Positions 22,815 to 33,437 of a stretch of 64,000 bases of DNA are shown here, one piece after another. Source of the DNA: Flaccisagitta enflata (Eukaryota > Chaetognatha > Sagittoidea > Aphragmophora); NCBI GenBank assembly GCA_965153355.1, contig OZ231127.1, positions 17,856,001 through 17,920,000 of the forward strand, read 5' to 3'. The position numbers and the translations under genes were made by a program. Under the pieces are notes generated by a model. That model did not search any database, was not told the origin of the DNA, and saw only the letters and a list, made by a program, of their open reading frames with translations. Position 1 is the stretch's first letter; each line of letters starts with the position of its first letter.

Positions 22815-23866
22815 TTAACAATCCAACGCAACAATGTCGTCGACCTTTTTCATCAACTCTTTCAGATCGTAACACACGAATTCGTCCTTAGGTGTCATTT
22901 TGCGCCTATGATCGACGATGAGGGCTCTCATCCCAACGCGTTTCGCCGCTTCAAAGTCGCAAATTACATCGTCGCCAACGTGCATCGCGGCTTCCGGTGG
23001 CAATGACAAGGAAGATGTCGAGGGTGCCTCGACATTCTCGCCACCGAAATGTCTCAAGACGCGATGGAATATCTCCGGATTGGGTTTTTCAACGCCGGCT
23101 TCCCGAGACGTCAAGATCAAGTCGAAATACCGCTCCACGTTTTTGTCACGAAGAAACTTGGACAGTCGTTCGTCCGAGTTGGAAATGACGCAGAGTTTTA
23201 AACCTTTCGTCTCTTTCAAATGTCGAAGGACGAGATCGGCGTCCGGATACAAGTCCCACTCGAAGTTGTCGTAAAGGTTTGAAGCCATTTCGCGAAGAAT
23301 TGCTTCGTCACTTTGAATGGAAAAACGGGAAAGTCAACAAGTGCAAAAATTGCCTAATATCTGCTCATAGGAAATTATCGGATTTGTTCATTTCGAATTT
23401 CTGTTAGTCCTTCCATATCAAACTTAATTTCATTTGTCTGAACATGTCTCAGCATATCTAAACCTTAATCTCCTTATCTGTTCAATACAGTCAGACTACC
23501 AATTTCCTAACCAGTCATTCAGAACCAAACGTCCAACCGCCAATTTTCATTACAGCGAATGTCAAAGTCAACTCACCACTGAAAATCACCCCCACGGGCA
23601 GCAGAAGTTTTGAACGTTCTTACGACGACCTGCGTCCACCATTCTCTCGTCGACATGTCACCACAACCATACCCGTAATTTGGCAAAGCGGCTCTTTGGC
23701 GCTTAAACTCCTCGAGGAAGGATGACTGTAACAGCGCCGGATCGAGTCGCAAACCGGCCATTCTTTCGGCGGCAGCGGCGTACTGGGCACCGACGCCTCC
23801 GGCGCCGGGCTTGATCAATGTACTCACGGCGTCGAAGGACACCAATGATAAACGGCGGGAGATCAT
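22815..23866 (-). CDS. HDHD3: HAD-superfamily hydrolase, HDHD3-like
   Basis: Two exons, 23866-23577 and 23310-22815, join in frame to about 261 residues, the length of vertebrate HDHD3. Residues around 8-16 form HAD motif I (LVSFDAVSTLI), keeping the nucleophile Asp but with Val at the acid/base Asp position. Cap-region landmarks are LPNYGYGCGDMSTREWW and VVVRTF. Motif II is LCVISNSDERL; motif III is around EKPNPEIFHRVLRHFG; motif IV is HVGDDVICDFEAAKRVGMRA. The protein ends VDDIVALDC, like the HDHD3 LPALDC end. No substrate is established for the family. The start ATG is only about 80 bases downstream of the TMEM70-like stop on the same strand. Confidence 0.9.
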
Positions 23867-23947
23867 GACGGCATTGGTGTCGCGCGACAGTGAGCAAAAA
23901 TGTCAGAATGGTTAATTGCAATGGCTTTAAAATTGCACTAGTAAATT

Positions 23948-24814
23948 TCACGTTTCCGCTTCGATCAGTCTCCTTAATTCCGCAACTTTGGACCACGACA
24001 GAGCGTCTTCATCATCGCGGAGCGACTTGAATCCATTAGGGTCGATGAAAACGGGTTTCCCGGCGATGACGGCGTTGACAAAGGCTCTGTCATACAGGTA
24101 TGGACCAACGGAGGATCTTCCCTTCACGTCGCCGAGGCCAAACTCGAGTTTGACTTTGTCGTTGGTAGGCAACAGCGGTTCGCGCAACGCCAGAAAACGC
24201 GCCGTTTCCGGAGGGGAACTAATTTGGGCTCCTCCTCCGGCGCCGTCGCGATACAGATAAAGCCGCGTGACGTAACGTCGCAGCAGAAAGAAGAAAAACG
24301 CGGTGAGGACGAGATAGCAGAAGCCGACAGCCGCCAGCGCCCATCGGCCGTCGACGAGGCCACCGGCGGAAAACTGAGTGGCGATGGAGCGCCGTTGGCC
24401 GTAAGGAATCCCGACGCGTTGAACCTCGAAGGCGTAGCCGAGTAACAAAGCGATGGCGGCGGAAACGCCGAGAAAGATCGCCTTGGCGTTATTAATGTCG
24501 TTGACGATGGGACCTTCGTAGACTAACAAGTAGGGATCGCGAAGGGGAGGTCGTGAAGGAGCTTGGGATGATGATGAAGATAATAATGACGATGAAGATA
24601 AAGAAGACGAAAACGATCGAAAAGCACAAGTGGGAGGAGACGGACGGATGTTACTCGGGAGGGATGAAAATAGGGTCAAACGATTCGAAGTCGATTGAAA
24701 ATACGACTGAAGCGGTGGTTGTCGAGTTCGAAAGGTCGTTTCGAGGATGCGGAGAATGTTTTTCCTGGCGGAGGTGTGAGGGATGATCATAATGCTTAGC
24801 CAGTTAAAAGACAT
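23948..24814 (-). CDS. TMEM70: TMEM70-like mitochondrial inner-membrane protein
   Basis: A single-exon ORF of 288 residues. The first 90 residues are rich in Arg, Ser and Thr with almost no acidic residues (RKNILRILETTFRTRQPP and a Ser run), typical of a mitochondrial presequence. The mature part begins LLVYEGPIVND, resembling the LVYTG start of TMEM70. Two hydrophobic segments follow (AIFLGVSAAIALLLGYAF and ALAAVGFCYLVLTAFFFFLL), then RRYVTRLYLYRDG, matching the loop after the hairpin in TMEM70, and VNAVIAGKPVFIDPNGF near the end. TMEM70 assists ATP synthase c-ring and complex I assembly. The related TMEM186 and TMEM223 are the alternatives. Start: 24814, or the in-frame ATG at 24790. Its stop is about 80 bases before the HDHD3-like start. 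Confidence 0.65.
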   Translation of the reverse strand: MSFNWLSIMIIPHTSARKNILRILETTFRTRQPPLQSYFQSTSNRLTLFSSLPSNIRPSPPTCAFRSFSSSLSSSSLLSSSSSQAPSRPPLRDPYLLVYEGPIVNDINNAKAIFLGVSAAIALLLGYAFEVQRVGIPYGQRRSIATQFSAGGLVDGRWALAAVGFCYLVLTAFFFFLLRRYVTRLYLYRDGAGGGAQISSPPETARFLALREPLLPTNDKVKLEFGLGDVKGRSSVGPYLYDRAFVNAVIAGKPVFIDPNGFKSLRDDEDALSWSKVAELRRLIEAET

Positions 24815-25637
24815 AATTTTTCAAACGATCGGTCAAGAGTGTCGGGATTGAACACCTCATCTGTCAATCATTTTCATCTCGTTGTAAATTCCTGGTTGGA
24901 AGAACCTGCGTAAACAGGAGAAAAAGTTTAACTAAACACTAAAACACTGAAAAACGTTGATCGCCTGTAGTATGTATATTATATGTACTTGTAAAAAGAG
25001 TGTGAAATATGCGCACGTGTTGTTGTAAAAGAAAACGCATAAATATTCTTATTGCCCGTTATCAACTTGGAAGATTCAAGAAACCAAGCGTGAAACTGCG
25101 TGGTCATGCGAATTAGTTCATATATAAATAAATATATATATATGCGAATTTCATCTTAGGCACACAGAAAATTTGAGCGTCGATACAATAGCCAAAGCAA
25201 CTTGCCCATAACTGAAAAATTCAAGTCATGCGGAGCCGTCACAAATAATTTTTTGGTCATGTCATGACACGAGACAAGTGTAAACAGAAAATCCATAAAA
25301 CGTCAAAGAGATTCAGAAAAAAGTTACCATCTGGATAAAGAACGACCCTAATATGCTAAAAAACGGGAGAGAGTCGAAGGAGGGAATAATCTAAGCGACT
25401 AAAAACTAGACTGCCATTCAGCGACAAAACAAGAAGTCAGTACCCTGTAAAAAGTAATAACCTGAATTGGAGGAACATTCTTTGAACACTTACATATGTA
25501 ATAATTGCAAACGGCCAAAAACACATAATTCTCACCAAGTGATCCTTCATTTCAAGCAAGATTCCTACAAAAGGTACGCATATTAAGTCTAAGCGACTAC
25601 TGCAGAGAAAATCCTCACCATCAATTCAGCATATGAG
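24815..25637. other. Intergenic, nothing recognised
   Basis: AT-rich spacer between the TMEM70-like start and the stop of QSOX copy B. A short (TA)n run lies near 25120-25145. Confidence 0.5.
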
Positions 25638-28600
25638 TCAACCATTCAAAATTTCCATAGTTTTCAGCGTCACCAGTCCAAGCAACGCGAACAAACTCGC
25701 GTTGATATCATTCATGGGCATCAATTGAGATCGAGCCCCATTCGTATGGGATTCGTCGTCCGCGTCCACTTCATGGTCGAGCGGATCGTAGACAGTCCCG
25801 TTGAATTTGGTTTTGTCAAACGCGTATTGGGTCTTGAGAAAAGCCAAGACTGCGTCGCGATCCCAATCCCCTCCATCGCCGCGACATCCGGGGCACATTT
25901 CCGCGCTGGGAAACTGGATTTTGGGCGCTTCGGGGTCCTCGCTCGGGTCCCCCGCGAGTCGTTTGTTGACGCGATTGTGGGCTTCCCACAACCAAAGCAC
26001 CGCCGTGTCGGGAGACGACATGTTGGAGCGTTTGACCGTCGTCGAGTACATATGCCCAAAGTGTAAAGCGCAATGACGACAGCCGAAAAAGTTGCGCACG
26101 TAGGCCGCCATCGCATCCAACACTTCGAGACCGGCGTTCACGGTAGTTTTGACATTGGCAGACCTTTCTTTTTTCTCCGCGGCGGCCGCAGCCACGGTCA
26201 TGGCGTGAAAGGACGTCCAGACGGAACAGGGATAGCCGCGATAATGTGGCGCGCTACCGTTGCATAGGATCCAAGGTCGTTTCGGTGGTAAAATCCCACG
26301 AGCAGGGTCGTCGGATTTTAACAACTCGAACCATTTTTCGATTGGAAGAGAGAAAGACGTCGCCGAAGCCTCTGTAGATGCAGAGGAGGACGCCGATGTC
26401 GTCGTCGTCGTCGTCGTTGTCGCAGTCGTCGTCGCCGTTAATGTCGTCATTAAGGCGGACAAACGGGAGTGGAGGTGGTTAAGATAAAGTTTCGTTCTCG
26501 GAGATCCCGGGAAGTAAAGTTTTAAGATCCGGACGTAAGCTTGGGCCGCCTTGAGGTTCTCCAGGGTTAATGATTGACGTGAACCTATTTCTTCGAGCAG
26601 AGAAACACGCAGCATGTTATCGAGATCCGGCACAGAGTGATCCGTATCTGTTTTCGATGAGGGGAGGGGGGGGGGGTTCGAAGGGAAGAATAGAGGGATT
26701 AAATGGAAGAGTGAAAGAGTAGAGAGTTACAGGGTCTTCAATCTCATTTGACACGAAAAGAACCTATGCTGCGCAAAAATAAATTAACTTTTCGGTTTGA
26801 TTTTTTTTCTCATAAAAGAACTACATGTTACGTTTTTTTGTGTCCAATTTTCATGGTACTAGGTCAATTAGTTTGGGAGATATTCTATTTTAACGTGTAA
26901 GATGTCATGATGAGATACAGTGGGGTTTGTGGAATAACAGCCTAAATTTAAGGTGTCTTCATTTCATTTGACAAACTTGATATTTGAAATATAACTTGTT
27001 CACTTCATGCTTTTGTCCTTGAGTTTTTTGGTTACTATGGATACCAAAATTATTTTTTTGAGCATTTATAATGACTAGAATATCAATATTTTAACAAATA
27101 TTATTAGGGAACATTGCTCAGAATTAAATTTGCTACAACTTTCCCACAGTATGTCCTGTAAGAATATTGCTTGTTTAACCGTTGCTAGAGAGCATCATTT
27201 AGCGGTTGCTAGGTGTGATGCCCCCTAGCAACAGCCAAACGAGCAATATTCTTACTGAACATACTGTGGGAAAGTTGTAGCAAATTTAATTTTGATCAAT
27301 GTTCCCTGACAACATTTCTCAAGATATTGATATTTTAGTGGTTATAAATGTTTGAAAAGATAATTTTGGTTTCCATAGCAACCAAAAAACTCAGGGACAA
27401 AAGCATTGAGTGAACAACTTAAATTTCAAATATCAAGTTTGTCAAATGAAATTAAGACACTTAAATACATTCCTCCAGTTTAGGCTGTTATTCCACGAAC
27501 CCCACTGTAGTAGGTTTTGTTAGATGTTGGGGTTTGGACCTTTTATTTTTAAACTGCTCTCATTTCTAAACGCTTTGAGCTACAGATGTGAGATTGGTCT
27601 TGAATGGCAGATAATTTCACATAAATTTTGTATCTGAGAAAACAATCCTTTGAAATCTTATGTTTAGCCGTTTTCTTTTTTACTGGAAAAAAAATTTTGA
27701 TTAAGTTTTAACAAGATTCTTATCGAATTTTTGATAGTATTTGCCTCAAGTTTACTGTTCTCAGATAAAACCTGGCTTTTTCTAACATTGTGGTCTTAAC
27801 ATCTATCACCTGACCTAAATCAAACATCTGTAGTTGAGAACGTTTTAAATTCTATGCAATATTGATATAAAAATTAATGATGAATTTACTGCATAACTTC
27901 AAATATGAATTGCTGCCTAACTACAAGACCTAGTCCCATGAAAATTTGATACTAAAAACGTCATACATCATGCTTTTATGAGAAAAAAAAATCAAGCTAA
28001 AAAATTAATTAGTTTTTGCACAATGTAGGTTTTTTTCGTGTCAAATGAGATTGAAGACCCTGTAGAAACAGAACGAAGAAAGAATGAGGAAAATGACAGA
28101 GGATGCACAACTTGGATCATATTTTGGTGGTTCAATGAAGGGAACAAAGTGCTGTTTAAATGTTCTGACGATGTTAATTTTCTAGGAACTCAAATTAATA
28201 AATAATACTATCACTTTCAGCAAAGTATGATCCATTTGTTGCAGGAAGCATGAGCATAGAGCTTGTATTGATGACGAAGATAGCGTAGAAACAAATAGGA
28301 TCCTGCTGGCTATACGTTGACAGAGTCTAAAAGAGCAGGCAATTGGCAAACGAGACAATCATCAGAGAAATAAATGATTAGCGTACTTAGTTATCACATT
28401 GGGCATTCAAAATCGCCTTCCCTTCACTATCGAATGGCTTCTCGAGGATAATTTTCAAAATGAAGAAAAAAAGATCAAAGAATCGAAGGTGATGTTAATT
28501 AATCACACACAAATATTAGTAATGTGTAAAAAAGAGCCAAATGTTTACACTCACAAACGGACCTTCAGGGAAGACACCCACCTTCATCTGGCGATACTGA

Positions 28601-29644
28601 TCCCACGTTGATGCTTCCAACATCGATTTCTCCTCCTCCGTAAGTGGAAGGGGAGTATTCAAAATCAGCGACTTGTACCAGAGAATCTCGATGCTTTTGC
28701 CATTCGCTAAGCTTGACAATATTGGCCCGGCTGAGATCAGGCGACGACAAAAACGCCACCACGGGTAAAGTATACGCGTCAACGTTGAATGAGGAGAACA
28801 AAGTCGTCGGGTTTGAAGACGAACTATCGTTGGCGCTGTTTTGGGAGTCGACGGCGACTGCGAAGACTTTGACGGCGCCACCGAGTCGACTGAGATCGAG
28901 AGCGACCGATTTGGCGAAGAAGGAATTAGCCCTCGGTTTTTCCAACACGACCGCCACGACGCGTTCACCGGGCTCATTGCTATCCTCGCCATCGTTGTTC
29001 TCCTCAGAGAACGCGAGTATTATCTGCGCCAACGCTTCGTATCGGTTTCCATCGTCCAACGGGATCGGCGGTTTCGGCCAATGACTCGGTCGATCGGCGC
29101 CGACGTGCATGTCGACGAAATCCATCATCTTTTGCGCCAACGTCTGAACGACGAAGCGATTGGAGACGGATCTGATGTCGACTTCCGACCCGCGATGATC
29201 GATGCGAGCCCTCGCCGGCAGGAGACGCAGTGTCGGGAAACCGTTGACGTTAAACAGCCGACAGATGGGACGGTTCCTCGAATCTGCGCAGTTGATGGCG
29301 GCGACGACGATGACGGGGCGCCAAAATCGAGTCACTTCGGAGAGCGCTTTGTAAAAGGGCGAAAACTGAATGCAATGGCCGCACCACGACGCGTAGAATT
29401 CCAGCAAAAACGCCTGATCGCGATCGAAGACGGAACCGATGGTGGAAGAATCGAGTGAGACGACGTAATCGGAAGTGGAATTGTATAACGAGACGACGGC
29501 GCCGCGGGAAGACGACGGAGTTCGCGGAGACGTCATCGCCGACGTGAAAAGCATGTCGGGAGTGGAAAAAAGAAGGCAGTAAAGGTGGAGGAGGGTGACA
29601 AGAGTCGGAGGGGAAGAAGCGGAGGTGATACGGAAGAGATTCAT
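25638..29644 (-). CDS. Quiescin sulfhydryl oxidase, copy B (two exons)
   Basis: Exons 29644-28582 and 26647-25638 join in phase (one base plus two) to about 690 residues. A hydrophobic N-terminus (TLVTLLHLYCLLFS) precedes a thioredoxin domain with LEFYASWCGHCIQFSPFY and INCADSRNRPICRLFNVNGF. The second exon carries YFPG, a Thr/Ser low-complexity insert, PWILCNGSAPHYRGYPCS, the Erv active site FFGCRHCALHF, AVLWLWEAHNRVNKRLAGDP and the third motif CPGC. The C-terminus ends with a hydrophobic stretch (INASLFALLGLVTL) that could be a weak membrane anchor. All three CxxC pairs are present. It is a divergent paralogue of copy A 4 kb away on the same strand, with none of that gene's introns. Its single intron interrupts a region that is continuous in copy A and contains nested MITEs. 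The ATG at 29644 was preferred to 29737 because it starts just before the signal peptide. Confidence 0.93.
26730..28062. mobile_element. TA-flanked long foldback element (outer)
   Basis: Ends are inverted copies starting CAGGGTCTTCAATCTCATTT, flanked by TA at 26728-26729 and 28063-28064. The inverted similarity extends inward beyond 150 bases on each side. There is no coding capacity. It is interrupted by a second foldback element at 26918-27507. It lies wholly inside the intron of QSOX copy B and does not include the splice sites. Confidence 0.85.
26918..27507. mobile_element. TA-flanked foldback element nested in the outer one
   Basis: Begins CAGTGGGGTTTGTGGAATAA and ends with the reverse complement, flanked by TA on both sides. 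The two arms are nearly complementary along their length (for example around 27000 and 27420, and 27140 and 27260). It inserted after the outer element. Confidence 0.87.
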
Positions 29645-29946
29645 GGTACCTCGTTGGAAGCGCTGACGGAAGAAGAAGATAATTTTTTTCCCTATCTTTG
29701 GTAGACTTTTTGTGCTTGGATTTTGTTTTGTCTTCAAATGTTTTCATCTAACATACTGATAACATAATGATAACGATTCTTTGATCTGCATTGCCCCTCC
29801 TCCCCTTTAAGTTTCCGCGTACTTCAGGCGACGAGAGGGAGTGCGTACGAAGTGCATAAAGCACAAAATCTTTTCGATGGCTCGAGTGAGGGGGGCGGAG
29901 AGGAGAGTGTACATGTGAGAGTGTATATGTGAGAGAGAGAAAAAAA

Positions 29947-29992
29947 AGCTTCAAAATTACAGTCCCCGACTGGGGACTGTAATTTTTGAAGC
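29947..29992. repeat. Short near-perfect palindrome
   Basis: A stem of about 20 bases (AGCTTCAAAATTACAGTCCC and its complement) around a short loop, about 300 bases upstream of the QSOX copy B start. It could be the remains of a small inverted-repeat element or a single hairpin. Confidence 0.75.
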
Positions 29993-30284
29993 TTTCTCGT
30001 TGCGTAAACGCAACTCGAAAAGATACACTACAAGACAGCAATTTCAAGAAAAAAAAAATTGTTTTAATGATGATAAAACTTGACAATGATAACAATAGTG
30101 GATGATGATGATGACAACAATGAATGATAATGACAACCAAAATCTAAAGAAAAAATGTTAAAAAATTTTTCAAAAAAAAAAAATTCAAAAAAAAAGATTT
30201 AAAAAAAAAAAAAAATTAAAAAAAAAAAAAAAAAAAAAAATTTAAAAAAAAAATTTCAAAAAAAATTTAAAAAAATTTAATAGT

Positions 30285-30970
30285 TGAAGATGATGACAGT
30301 AGTCGAAGACGATGACAGTAGTTGAGGATGATGATAGTTGATGAAGATGATGATAGTTGATGAAGATGATGATAGTTGATGAAGATGATGACAGTAGTTG
30401 AAGATGATGACAGTAGTTGAAGATGATGACAGTAGTTGAAGATGATGACAGTAGTTGAAGATGATGACAGTAGTTGAAGATGATGACAGTAGTTGAAGAT
30501 GATGACAGTAGTTGAAGATGATGACAGTGTTAAATGATGACAGTAGTTGAAGATGATGACAGTAGTTGAAGATGATGACAGTAGTTGAAGATGATGACAG
30601 TAGTTGAAGATGATGACAGTTGAAGATGATGACAGTAGTTGAAATGATGACAGTAGTTGAAGATGATGACAGTAGTTGAAGATGATGACAGTAGTTGAAG
30701 ATGATGACAGTAGTTGAAGATGATGACAGTAGTTGAAGATGATGACAGTGTTGTGAAGATGACAGTAGTTGAAGATGATGACAGTAGTTGAAGATGATGA
30801 CAGTAGTTGAAGATGATGACAGAAGTTGAAGATGATGACAGTAGTTGAAGATGAGGACAGAAGTTGAAGATGATGACAGTAGTTGAAGATGATGACAGTG
30901 GTGAAGATGATCACAGTAGTTGAGATGATCACAGAATTTGAAGATGATGACAGTAGTTGAAGATGAATCT
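30285..30970. repeat. 19-bp minisatellite
   Basis: Roughly 35 copies of GATGATGACAGTAGTTGAA with a few deletions, preceded by A-rich sequence. Because 19 is not a multiple of three, the 237-residue minus-strand ORF cycles through all frames and is an artefact. Confidence 0.97.
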
Positions 30971-31060
30971 TGAAATCCATGATGGCAAACCTAAAGAAAA
31001 ATCAGAATATAATAAATGAGCAAGTAAAAGAACTCCAATCCTCTATATAAATCTAAGTCC

Positions 31061-31550
31061 TAGTAACATATTACTACATTAATAAGCTAATATCTAATAA
31101 ACCAGACTTCAGATTTAATTCGAATTTTGCAGGGGCAGTTCAATTAATATCCTTTACTTGTATACCAAATTAAAAAAAAATTCACTAAACTTTGCTACCC
31201 TTTGCCTATGTAAACTGCCTAGTAACATATTACTACATAAATAAGCTAATATCTCATAAACCAGAATTCAGATTTAATTTGAATTTTGCAGGGGTAGGTT
31301 ATTTACTACCCTCTACTTGTGTACAAAATTAGAAAAAAATTCACATACCTTTACTACCCTTTGCCTATGTAAATTGCCTAAGTCCTAGCAACATACTACT
31401 ACATAAATAAGCTAATATCTCAGGAACCAGACCTCAGATTTAATTCGAATTTTGCAGGGGTTGTTTATTTACTACCCTCTGCTTGTATACCAAATTAAAA
31501 AAAAATTCATAAACCTTTACTACCCTCTACCTATGTAAACCACCTAAGTC
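31061..31550. repeat. About 160-bp tandem array (three units)
   Basis: Units start near 31062, 31221 and 31387 with AGTAACATATTACTAC-like sequence and contain CAGATTTAATTCGAATTTTG. The part containing CTTTACTACCCTTTGCCTAT is the reverse complement of a segment in the adjacent dispersed repeat (31551-31790). Confidence 0.85.
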
Positions 31551-31790
31551 CCAGCTAAATATTACTAGAAAAGTAATAGGCAAAGGGTAGTAAAAGTTAA
31601 TGAATTTTTCTGAAAATTGGTACACAAGCTCCCATTGACATAAAAATAACACTGGTAAAGTTTCATGAACTTCTGAGGTCTGGTTCAAAAGATATGAGAA
31701 GGTTTTAAACGACGACGACAAACGAACAAACAAACAGACTACGTGTCACTGCTACTTCATAGTCACCGACGAAAACTGTTCGTCGGGGAC
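31551..31790 (+). repeat. Dispersed repeat, copy 2 (hairpin-ended)
   Basis: Same sequence and orientation as 1-245, with scattered substitutions and a small difference in the GAC/AAC run. It ends in the same CGACGAAAACTGTTCGTCG hairpin. The adjoining tandem units are in inverted orientation relative to it. Confidence 0.85.
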
Positions 31791-31799
31791 AAAAAATCG

Positions 31800-33437
31800 A
31801 GACGGGGAGAGAGTGAAAGACTGAGCACTTGAGCGAAAATCTTTTCTACATCATCACCTCTCTCTCCCTCTCGCTTTGGAGGTAATGCGCCGTTCTCTAA
31901 TTCCTATCCTTTCGAAAATAAACAGAGATGTGTTCGTCGACGGGCCAGGCTTTTGGGGCTTGAGGTAAAAAGTGAGAGAGATTGACTAGAACAAGCAAAT
32001 ATTAAGGGGTCGGCGAGCGTCAAAGGTAATTTTTTTCTAATTTAGTTGTTTGCAAATCCTTTGGCTTTTTTTTTCTCTCTTTAGAAAATCTTCTTTTTCG
32101 AATTCAAGTGACTAAGCTGATACTGATTAACTGTATCCTTTCGGGTTTTTTTTCTCAGGTTTTGGTAAAGAAATTCAAATGTTCATCGCTCTTTTAAGGC
32201 CAGACGGCTCGCCCCAAACCAAGACAACCTAAAATTGGATACGTAGAGTATAATTATTGTCTCAGACAGGGTGAGACTAGTTACGAATCACAGACAAAGA
32301 CAGGCGGATACGCGGCTGTCTTTCTAGCTAATCCTGGTTGCAAACTTTTAATCCATTGAAATCATGACATGAAATCATGAAATCATTTGATGGCCAGGTC
32401 ACCAGAGGACAAAATCTATATCAGCCAAAATCCCTTTTTATTGAGGTCTTATGGTACAGACAGGTCTTAAAGCTATCTTTGCGACGTGACTGCTGTTACT
32501 CCTAGCCAGCTGAAATCAACAGTCTTGTATATTTTAAACATAGCGTTTTTTGTTAAATGAACATACATTTTGCAGTTACGACTAAGAATTGCATTACATC
32601 TCCACAGACCCACAGTCAAGACTAGACTCAGCTTGAAACGTACAAGACAAAGTACGCAAGAGTCGTTGACATGACAAAGAGAGAAACATTTAAATCAGAA
32701 ATCACAGTATAGCACTGGAATGGAACGGGCATATAATAGAAACGTGCGGGTAAAATAAGACGTCTATTTCTGTCAAAATAGCCTGTAGGAGGGCGTTTGA
32801 TTAGCGATAAATAACCTTAGTTTGAACATTTCGTGCTTTCATCCAAGCTCTCGATAATGACAGTAACCATTTCTTGAACTAAGGCAAAAATGTCTTCGAG
32901 TTTTGTCTCTCTCTTTCTCCTTCCGTCTTCTTCATGATACCCCACCCCCCTCCGGCCTCCACCTACCCTTTTCAAGCTGCCTGCGGGCTACGGCCCAAAG
33001 GGTTGATGGCCTTTCAATTGACAAATGAAAATTTTCAATCCTCTCTCAGCCTCCACAAAAGGCATTTAGGACATAATTTCAAACTTAATTGGTGCATATC
33101 TAGGCCCTTGTTTAGACCCTCGTGCTCTTAACAATTGTTCATATACCAAATATTAACAATTACCATCCATACAATATTCCTTAACTCAACTTAAAACTCC
33201 TTAGGCCAATGTATGAACGAGTACATCTGGATTTCACCAGCTTTACCCTTTTCCGCCCCGTACCTGCTCTCATAGTAATACTAAAAGACCTAGTTTTCAA
33301 TTTGCCAACCCCGCCCCTAGCCTGTCAAATAGAACTTGACGAACAAACTTTACTGGTGTTCTGTTTCTAAATTAACCGATCGGTCCATCTATCCATCCCT
33401 CTAGCGTAGAAAACCGCCAAAAAGCTTTCTGTAAATT
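31800..33437. other. Intergenic, nothing recognised
   Basis: Spacer downstream of GOSR1. No exon, RNA gene or clear repeat was identified. Confidence 0.5.

Noticed and set aside
22253-22834. Leu/Arg/Pro-repeat ORFs on both strands
   Set aside because: They are translations of the AGGCC tandem core and the GA microsatellite of the foldback element.
30267-30980. 237-residue minus-strand ORF
   Set aside because: It is a 19-bp tandem repeat read through three frames in rotation.
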